Shown here piece after piece: positions 7,025-11,641 of a DNA stretch of 11,641 nucleotides. A program made the translations under genes and the position numbers. Source of the DNA: Desulfobacterales bacterium (GTDB lineage: Bacteria > Desulfobacterota > Desulfobacteria > Desulfobacterales > UBA11574); NCBI GenBank assembly GCA_012974475.1, contig JAAXQD010000180.1, positions 1-11,641 of the forward strand, read 5' to 3'. Numbering within the stretch: the first letter of the stretch is position 1; the number at the start of each line of letters is the position of its first letter. Under the pieces are notes generated by a model that saw nothing but the letters and a program-made list of their open reading frames with translations, had not been told where the DNA came from and did not search any database.

Positions 7025-7507
7025 TCAAACCGCTTCAAACCAATTCTGTTTCCTATTTTTCCGGATTCTGTCCGGATCGAAAATCCGGCCGTTCATGGCA
7101 ATATAGACACCCGGATCGAGGATCTGGACCGCAGCAACCGCACAACCGATGTTAAACGCAGCATCGCTGTATTTAAACCGGGCCGGCTCCATGGCCCCGG
7201 TGAGCACCATGACTTTATCGGGAATGGTTTTCAGCTGTTTGGCGGTTTGAATCATGGTATCTGTTCCGTGGGTCAATACAATTCTTTGATGTTCATCCGA
7301 TGCAACCCTTTCGGAAATCAACCGGCGGTCTTCATCGGTCATATCGAGACTGTCCTTGTGCAATAGGGGAGCGATCTCGTACGTAAAGTTCACATTCGCT
7401 TCCTGCAATATCTCCCCGATTTTGGGTTCTCCCACCTCATAGGTGCTTTTCCGGTCAAAGTACACCTTGTCGATGGTCCCGCCCACCGTAAAAATCTTTA
7501 TTTTCAT
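7025..7507 (-). CDS. Single-domain asparaginase-like protein (N-terminal domain only)
   Basis: A 160-residue protein equivalent to the N-terminal catalytic domain of bacterial L-asparaginases, which are normally about 330 residues. The nucleophile motif VGGTID (Thr11), nearby Tyr16, LTHGTDTM (Thr82, Asp83) and RIRKN (Lys150, aligned by eye with Lys162 of E. coli AnsB) are all present. The C-terminal domain, which supplies part of the active site across the subunit interface, is absent. The stop is followed after 38 bases by the end of the convergent editing-domain gene, so there is no room for a lost half. I believe short proteins of this kind form a conserved group, so this looks like a natural form. 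The ATG at 7507 was chosen over an in-frame GTG at 7516 because homologous proteins start MKIK-like and a weak GGGTG lies 6 bases before it. It is the last gene of a four-gene run, 31 bases after its neighbour. Amide hydrolysis is plausible; substrate is unknown. Confidence 0.85.
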   Translation of the reverse strand: MKIKIFTVGGTIDKVYFDRKSTYEVGEPKIGEILQEANVNFTYEIAPLLHKDSLDMTDEDRRLISERVASDEHQRIVLTHGTDTMIQTAKQLKTIPDKVMVLTGAMEPARFKYSDAAFNIGCAVAAVQILDPGVYIAMNGRIFDPDRIRKNRKQNWFEAV

Positions 7508-7538
7508 GGCACACACCCGTTTAGTTTTAATAATTCAT

Positions 7539-9155
7539 TCAGAACAGACGCGTTATTTCATCCACCTCAAAGCTGGGCCACGGCACCGGCCCTTCCGGGC
7601 CCACGGCGTCGATGCCGCGACCGGGGTCCGTCACCTCGCCGATGCGGGTGACATGGATTCCGGCGTCTCGAATCCCTTTCATAAGCGGCTCGGCAATATT
7701 CCCGCGGCAGCAGATGAGAAGGCTGCCGGAGCCGATCAGGCCCATGGGGTCGATGTGGAGCAAGCGGCATATCTTTCGGGTTTCCGGAAAGACCGGAATC
7801 CTCTCCATTGCCACCCGGATCCGATGTCCTCCGGCAACGCTCAATTCCAAAAGTGCCGTGGCCAAACCGCCCTCGGTAATGTCGTGCATTCCGCTCACGC
7901 CCGGGAAGCTTCCGGCGATGTTGGCCTCCTCCAAAATACCGATGGAAGACAGAAACTGTCTGCAGGCTTCGATCTCGGTTTTGGACATTCCCAGGGCCGC
8001 CAGCCGGTCACCGAACTCCCGGGCGATGATGGCCGTCCCTTCCACGGCAACGGCCTTGGTCAGCAGCACGCTGTCCCCCGGCTGAATGTTGCGTTTATCG
8101 ACAAGGTCCCCCTTTGCAACGGTTCCGGCCAGCATGCCGATAATTACCGGTCTTGTGACGGCATCGGTGATTTCCGTGTGCCCGCCGCACAACGAAATAT
8201 TCCACTGCCGGGACACCGATTCGAGCTCATGCATGACCTTTCCAACCGCTGACGGCACAACGCCGGCCGGGAACAAAAGGGTGGTCAACAGCCACCGGGG
8301 CGTAGCCCCTGAAGTGGCGATATCGTTGGCGTTGACCAGCACCGCATAATGCCCCACGTGATCGGTGGCAAAGGTTATGGGATCCGATTTAATCACCAGA
8401 ACTTCATCCCCATCGATATCCACCGCAGTGGTGTCTTCGCCCACGCCGGCGTGGATGAGCACCGAGGGGTCGTGGAAATTGAATCGATCAAGGAATTTTT
8501 CAAGGAGATCGTTGGGCAATTTCCCCATGGAAAGGGGCAGTCCCAACCGGATAATATCTTTGATCTCGTCCAGGTCCGAGGCCCTGAAGTCGCTGTGGAT
8601 CTTCAGGGATCCGGATGCGGCGCCGTCGCCCAGAAGCGCGGTCATGCATCCTGCCGCCTGTCCGGCCTGGATGTCGAAGATGTAGTCGCCCACCATGAGA
8701 ACCTGCTGGACGTCCACATTCAGGGTTCGGGCGGCCAGCAGGACCCCGGCGCCGCTGGGCTTTATATCCACCGGTGTTTCCCTGGAAACGACGACGTCAA
8801 AATCTGAAATATCCAGGGCGTTAAAATTTTCCAGCGCCCGTTCGATGCACGAAAGACGATTTCGGGTGATGAGTCCCACACCGATTCCCTTGGATCGAAG
8901 ATACGCGATCAAGTCCTCTGCGCCGGGGTTGGGTTCCGAATGAACGGCAGCCTCCATTTCAAACTGTTCCAGCATCGAAAGGAACGTTTCACGCTCGAAC
9001 CGGGTGGGAAGGCCCTCGATAAATTCCAAAACAGGGTCATCCGGCGGGCAGCCGATCTCCTTTTTTAAACGGGGAAAATCCAGGGTCCCGGGTTTGCTCA
9101 GGGTGCCGTCGAAATCGAACAACACGGCGTTTATGCGGTAGGCGGTATGGATCAT
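7539..9155 (-). CDS. HAD-family phosphatase fused to AIR-synthase/HypE/SelD-like domain
   Basis: A 538-residue two-domain protein. Residues about 8-205 form a HAD hydrolase of the phosphoglycolate phosphatase type: VLFDFDGTL with nucleophile Asp14 and Asp16, Thr97 in LITRN, Lys132 in IKPS, and VGDYIFD with Asp157 and Asp161. Residues about 212-535 form a PurM/AIR-synthase-superfamily domain: GVGEDTTAVD (237-246), SDPIT (257-261), NANDIATSGATPRW (275-288), CGGHTE (323-328) and HDITEGGLATAL (424-435). This superfamily includes AIR synthase, ThiL, SelD and HypE and usually binds or hydrolyses ATP on a small substrate. The domain resembles HypE-like proteins, but the C-terminal Cys on which HypE makes the thiocyanate is missing (it ends ITRLF), and no other hydrogenase maturation gene is nearby. 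GAGG lies 9 bases before the ATG. The gene sits 35 bases after the GDPD gene. Substrates of both domains are unknown; coupling of kinase-like and phosphatase steps is only a guess. Confidence 0.88.
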   Translation of the reverse strand: MIHTAYRINAVLFDFDGTLSKPGTLDFPRLKKEIGCPPDDPVLEFIEGLPTRFERETFLSMLEQFEMEAAVHSEPNPGAEDLIAYLRSKGIGVGLITRNRLSCIERALENFNALDISDFDVVVSRETPVDIKPSGAGVLLAARTLNVDVQQVLMVGDYIFDIQAGQAAGCMTALLGDGAASGSLKIHSDFRASDLDEIKDIIRLGLPLSMGKLPNDLLEKFLDRFNFHDPSVLIHAGVGEDTTAVDIDGDEVLVIKSDPITFATDHVGHYAVLVNANDIATSGATPRWLLTTLLFPAGVVPSAVGKVMHELESVSRQWNISLCGGHTEITDAVTRPVIIGMLAGTVAKGDLVDKRNIQPGDSVLLTKAVAVEGTAIIAREFGDRLAALGMSKTEIEACRQFLSSIGILEEANIAGSFPGVSGMHDITEGGLATALLELSVAGGHRIRVAMERIPVFPETRKICRLLHIDPMGLIGSGSLLICCRGNIAEPLMKGIRDAGIHVTRIGEVTDPGRGIDAVGPEGPVPWPSFEVDEITRLF

Positions 9156-9190
9156 TGTATCTTTCCTCGACCCCGATTATTCATGAAAAT

Positions 9191-9934
9191 TTATCCGGTT
9201 TCCGAAGGTGAAGACCGATGTTTGAGCGCTTGCAGCCGGTGGGGATAATTTGAAATAATGCCGTCCACTTCCCAGAAAATAAATTTCTCCATATCCTTCC
9301 GGTCATCGACGGTCCAGACAAACACCCTGCCGCCCCGGCGCTGCAGGCTGCTGACGAAGTTTTTTCGCAGAAGTTTATGATGCACGGCCGCCCCATCCAG
9401 AAATCTCGGCAGCAGGCCGGGGAAGATGCACCATGCGGCGTTTCTCATATTCTCTTTTAGGGTCCGCCGCCTTGAAATGGAAACAACCAGCATCATCGGC
9501 AGCCCAAGACCGCCCGTGTGCAGCCGTTCCAGCAGGTCGACATGGGAACTGGACACCACACTCCCTTCTGAAATCGGCGATGCTTCCAATTCTTTGGAAA
9601 AATTATCCGCTTTCCGGAAATGTTTGATTTCAATATTTACGGGAACCGGCCGGATCGCTGCAAGACAATCCGACAACAACGGCGCCCGATCATCATGGCC
9701 GGTGACGGCTTGAACCTGGGGATACGTCAAGTTTCTCCAGGGGGGCGTATCCGGGCTGAGACGCGCGTCATGAACCACGATAAACCGGTCGTCGCCGGTT
9801 TCGTGAACGTCCATTTCGATCATGTCGACGTTTTCATCCTTCGCAGCCTTCAGCGCAGGAATGGTATTTTCAATGTGCCGGCGGCAAACCCCGCGATGGG
9901 ATATTATTTTAGGGAAATGGTGTATTCGATCCAC
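9191..9934 (-). CDS. Glycerophosphodiester phosphodiesterase family protein
   Basis: A 247-residue TIM-barrel enzyme expected to hydrolyse glycerophosphodiesters, the deacylated products of phospholipids, to glycerol-3-phosphate and an alcohol. The family motifs are complete: HRG (13-15), EN (22-23), E-x-D (Glu40, Asp42), VVHD (His55, Asp56), EIK (Glu102, Lys104), and the late WTVDD and VDGIISNYP segments. There is no signal peptide or membrane helix, so it should act in the cytoplasm, as UgpQ does. The start is a GTG at 9934. An in-frame stop lies a few codons upstream and no ATG intervenes, so this start is nearly forced; only a weak GGGATG-like ribosome site is present. It follows the methionine aminopeptidase gene after 50 bases and precedes the HAD/AIR fusion by 35 bases, which suggests one transcript. 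Confidence 0.9.
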   Translation of the reverse strand: MDRIHHFPKIISHRGVCRRHIENTIPALKAAKDENVDMIEMDVHETGDDRFIVVHDARLSPDTPPWRNLTYPQVQAVTGHDDRAPLLSDCLAAIRPVPVNIEIKHFRKADNFSKELEASPISEGSVVSSSHVDLLERLHTGGLGLPMMLVVSISRRRTLKENMRNAAWCIFPGLLPRFLDGAAVHHKLLRKNFVSSLQRRGGRVFVWTVDDRKDMEKFIFWEVDGIISNYPHRLQALKHRSSPSETG

Positions 9935-9984
9935 AATGACATCCCGAATTTTTCAGGACATGGATGGTCCGGGTCAAAGACGGG

Positions 9985-10875
9985 CTACACATCGAAGGGC
10001 GTAAGGCTTTCAAACCCATGGTCGGTGATCAGAATGGTTTGTTCGAACTGGGCGGAAAGGGAACCGTCTTTGGTCACCGCCGTCCACTGATCGTCGAGTA
10101 TAACCAGCTCCTTTTTACCCAGGTTGATCATCGGTTCAATGGTAAAAACCATTCCCGGGATCAGACGAATGCCGTCTCCTTTTCTGCCGAAATGGAAAAT
10201 TTGGGGCGGCTCATGGAATTCAAGCCCCACACCATGCCCGACAAACTCCCTGACCACCGAACATCCCTGTTTTTCGGCATATTGTTGAATGGCCCATCCA
10301 ATATCGCCCACGGTGTTACCGGGTCTGGCCATGGACAAGCCCTGAGCGAGGCTCTTCTTGGCCACCCCGACGATCTTCTTGGCTTCAGGCCCGGGTGTTC
10401 CCACGAAAAAGGTTTTGCTGACGTCGGCATAATAGCCGTCGAGTATGGGGGTGACGTCGACATTGACGATATCCCCGTCTTGCAGGGCCCTTTCCCCGGG
10501 GATGCCGTGACAGATCACTTCGTTGATGGACACACACACGCTTTTCGGAAACCCCCGATAGTTCAGGGGCGCCGAGACACCGCCGCGGGCCAGTGTAAAT
10601 TCGTGCACCAGGGTGTTGATATGGTCGGTGACCACCCCCGGCCGGATTTCAGGCACCACCCGATCGAGTATGTCCAACGCCAGACGGCCGGCCCTTTTGA
10701 TGCCTTCGATATCCGCCGGCTGTTTGAGCCGAATCCCGTATTTGTCGGCGTATTCTGCCTTGAGATTTTTCGGATCAGACGCGTTCTTTCCCAGACAGCA
10801 CTTTTTGTATTTGAACCCGCTTCCACAGGGGCATGGATCGTTCCGATTGACCTTGAGTGTCTTATTTTTCATCAT
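9985..10875 (-). CDS. map: Methionine aminopeptidase type I with N-terminal SEC-C zinc motif
   Basis: This 296-residue cytoplasmic metallopeptidase removes the initiator methionine from new proteins. All five metal ligands can be placed: Asp140 and Asp151 (NVDVTPILDGYYAD), His214 (GHGVG), Glu247 (FTIEPM) and Glu279 (FEQT), plus the substrate-side His123 in CHGIP. Residues 11-27 form a SEC-C zinc motif (NDPCPCGSG, then KYKKCC; Cys15, Cys17, Cys26 and Cys27), like the C-terminal tail of SecA. SEC-C-tagged aminopeptidases are known in several bacteria, and the motif may dock the enzyme to the ribosome, by analogy with SecA. Two ATGs are adjacent (10875 and 10872); GGG about 9 bases before the first favours it, but either is possible. 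It is the first gene of the leftward four-gene run and has its own likely promoter. Confidence 0.95.
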   Translation of the reverse strand: MMKNKTLKVNRNDPCPCGSGFKYKKCCLGKNASDPKNLKAEYADKYGIRLKQPADIEGIKRAGRLALDILDRVVPEIRPGVVTDHINTLVHEFTLARGGVSAPLNYRGFPKSVCVSINEVICHGIPGERALQDGDIVNVDVTPILDGYYADVSKTFFVGTPGPEAKKIVGVAKKSLAQGLSMARPGNTVGDIGWAIQQYAEKQGCSVVREFVGHGVGLEFHEPPQIFHFGRKGDGIRLIPGMVFTIEPMINLGKKELVILDDQWTAVTKDGSLSAQFEQTILITDHGFESLTPFDV

Positions 10876-10898
10876 ATTTTACATCCCAACCCATAGTG

Positions 10899-10927
10899 TT
10901 GATATACGGGATTTAAGTTTATGTCAA
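10899..10927 (-). promoter_or_regulatory. Probable sigma70-type promoter for the aminopeptidase operon
   Basis: On the minus strand a perfect -35 TTGACA (10927-10922) is followed after 17 bases by TATCAA (10904-10899, 4 of 6). Transcription would begin near 10892, giving a leader of about 17 bases that includes the GGGATG ribosome site. It could drive map and the three genes after it (down to 7025), since the gaps between them are only 50, 35 and 31 bases. Confidence 0.5.
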
Positions 10928-10938
10928 TTTTTTATCTT

Positions 10939-10963
10939 AAATTACGGGGACTAATCCCAATTT
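10939..10963 (-). terminator. Weak hairpin after the nitroreductase gene
   Basis: Twenty bases past the nitroreductase stop, AAATT and GGGA pair with TCCC and AATTT (4-base loop, 3-base bulge). The stem is AT-rich and is followed on the minus strand by AAGATAAAAAA rather than a T run. It may slow transcription, but some readthrough into map is likely. Confidence 0.25.
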
Positions 10964-10982
10964 CTCACAGGTTCGGTTCCGA

Positions 10983-11510
10983 TCATTTGCCGTAAGTGTC
11001 GTAGCACACTTTTTCATATTGCAGAGATTCCTTGGGGTGGGAAGGCTTTTGTTCCCCGGGATATCCGATGGCAATGATGGATTCGACATTTAAATTCTCC
11101 GGGATATTTAGCACCTCGCGGATATACTGTTCCGCTGTTCGGGTCTGATCGTACATTCTTTTTCGGATCTGAATCCAGCAGCTTCCCAGGCCCAGGGATT
11201 CAGCGGCCAGGTGAAGGATGATGGACGCGATGGCGGCATCCTCGATCCACACATCGCATTTTTCAGGATCCGCACAGACAACGATTCCCAGTGGTGCATT
11301 TTTTAGAAATGACGCACCGTGGGGTTTGGCCTTTGAAAGTTTTTCCAGCAAACCGTTGTCGGTCACCACCACGAACTCCCAGGGATTGAATCCCCGTGAC
11401 GACGGTGAACGGAGCGCTGCTTCCACGAGCCGGTCGATTTTCTCGGACGCCACGGGTTTATCCAGATATCTTCGGATGCTTCTACGCTGTTGAACCAGAG
11501 ATAAAAACAT
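10983..11510 (-). CDS. Nitroreductase-family FMN oxidoreductase
   Basis: A 175-residue flavoprotein of the nitroreductase fold, expected to use FMN and NAD(P)H to reduce nitro compounds, quinones or a related electron acceptor in the cytoplasm. Typical features are the FMN-contacting start QRRSIRRY (8-15), RSPSSRGFNPWEFVVV (34-49), the central helix EDAAIASIILHLAAESLGLG (90-109) and the closing IAIGYPGE (146-153). The length is at the short end of the family. The ATG at 11510 is preceded by an excellent Shine-Dalgarno sequence, GAGGAG, at 8 bases. It appears to be a single gene: the next gene downstream, map, has its own promoter 107 bases further on. The 131 bases upstream carry a tandem repeat that may be an operator. 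The physiological substrate cannot be told from sequence. Confidence 0.92.
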   Translation of the reverse strand: MFLSLVQQRRSIRRYLDKPVASEKIDRLVEAALRSPSSRGFNPWEFVVVTDNGLLEKLSKAKPHGASFLKNAPLGIVVCADPEKCDVWIEDAAIASIILHLAAESLGLGSCWIQIRKRMYDQTRTAEQYIREVLNIPENLNVESIIAIGYPGEQKPSHPKESLQYEKVCYDTYGK

Positions 11511-11598
11511 AAGTTGTTCTCCTCTTTTTTATCGTCCCTTGGTTGAAAATTCTTTGCTTTTCCCGGCAAAAAATTTCATAATTTAAAAGAAAGTGTAA

Positions 11599-11616
11599 TG
11601 ATCTAACGTGATCTAA
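11599..11616. repeat. Tandem direct repeat TGATCTAA upstream of the nitroreductase gene
   Basis: TGATCTAA occurs at 11599-11606 and again at 11609-11616, separated by CG, so the period is 10 bases or one helical turn. On the coding strand this reads TTAGATCACGTTAGATCA, about 90-110 bases before the ATG. The position and spacing suit a regulator binding site. I could not place a convincing -35/-10 pair next to it. Confidence 0.4.
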
Positions 11617-11641
11617 AATACCCAGCTTTTTAAAATAAAAA

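Noticed and set aside
7443..8252. Long plus-strand open frame (269 codons) opposite the HAD/AIR-synthase gene
   Set aside because: It is antisense to a gene with clear catalytic motifs, and its translation shows no family features. It is a shadow of the GC-rich coding strand.
7539..9155. Naming the HAD/AIR fusion gene hypE (hydrogenase maturation)
   Set aside because: The C-terminal Cys essential for HypE chemistry is absent, a HAD domain is attached, and no other hyp or hydrogenase genes are nearby.
9964..10896. Long plus-strand open frame (310 codons) opposite the methionine aminopeptidase gene
   Set aside because: It is antisense to an aminopeptidase with all metal ligands present, and its translation shows no recognisable domain.
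1..11641. CRISPR array, insertion sequence, tRNA or toxin-antitoxin/defence island
   Set aside because: No regularly spaced repeats, no transposase or integrase motifs, no tRNA-like cloverleaf and no defence-type proteins were seen. Nearly all sequence is accounted for by ordinary genes.

Overview
The window looks like chromosomal DNA from an anaerobic, sulfate-reducer-like member of the Desulfobacterota (former Deltaproteobacteria). This is inferred from the start of a formate--tetrahydrofolate ligase gene (a Wood-Ljungdahl/C1 enzyme), the general flavour of the proteins, and the mid-GC base composition. I see no transposase, integrase, phage gene, CRISPR array, rRNA or tRNA. The content is housekeeping and metabolic, with a few unusual protein architectures.

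Layout. (1) Positions 1-278, minus strand: the N-terminal 92 codons of formate--tetrahydrofolate ligase, running off the left edge. (2) 279-674: an AT-rich stretch without a convincing gene, holding a possible fhs promoter and two small inverted repeats. (3) 675-4428, minus strand: two overlapping genes for the halves of a heterodimeric ABC exporter. One half has a degenerate catalytic residue (Asp for Glu) and the other a degenerate signature motif, so one of the two ATP sites should be inactive. (4) 4429-4554: a compact divergent promoter region. (5) 4555-6986, plus strand: an RNase II-family exoribonuclease followed by a free-standing archaeal-type threonyl-tRNA synthetase editing domain. 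The RNase gene has a good sigma70-like promoter so close to its ATG that its mRNA may be leaderless. (6) 7025-10875, minus strand, convergent with the previous pair: a four-gene run with gaps of about 31-50 bases, transcribed in the order SEC-C methionine aminopeptidase, glycerophosphodiester phosphodiesterase, a HAD-phosphatase/AIR-synthase-like fusion, and a single-domain asparaginase-like protein. A consensus -35 box lies just upstream of the aminopeptidase. (7) 10983-11510, minus strand: an FMN nitroreductase-family gene with a strong Shine-Dalgarno sequence. Its upstream region carries a tandem 8-bp repeat with 10-bp period.

How the parts may work together. The exporter halves form one machine. 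RNase II and the editing domain may share a role in RNA or tRNA quality control, but this rests only on adjacency. The four-gene run mixes protein N-terminal processing, phospholipid headgroup turnover and two enzymes of unknown substrate, so no pathway can be read from it. The most interesting items are the HAD/AIR-synthase fusion, the free-standing ThrRS editing domain that appears to lack the archaeal active-site lysine, and the probable leaderless RNase II transcript. I did not find a clearly new multi-gene defence or mobile system.
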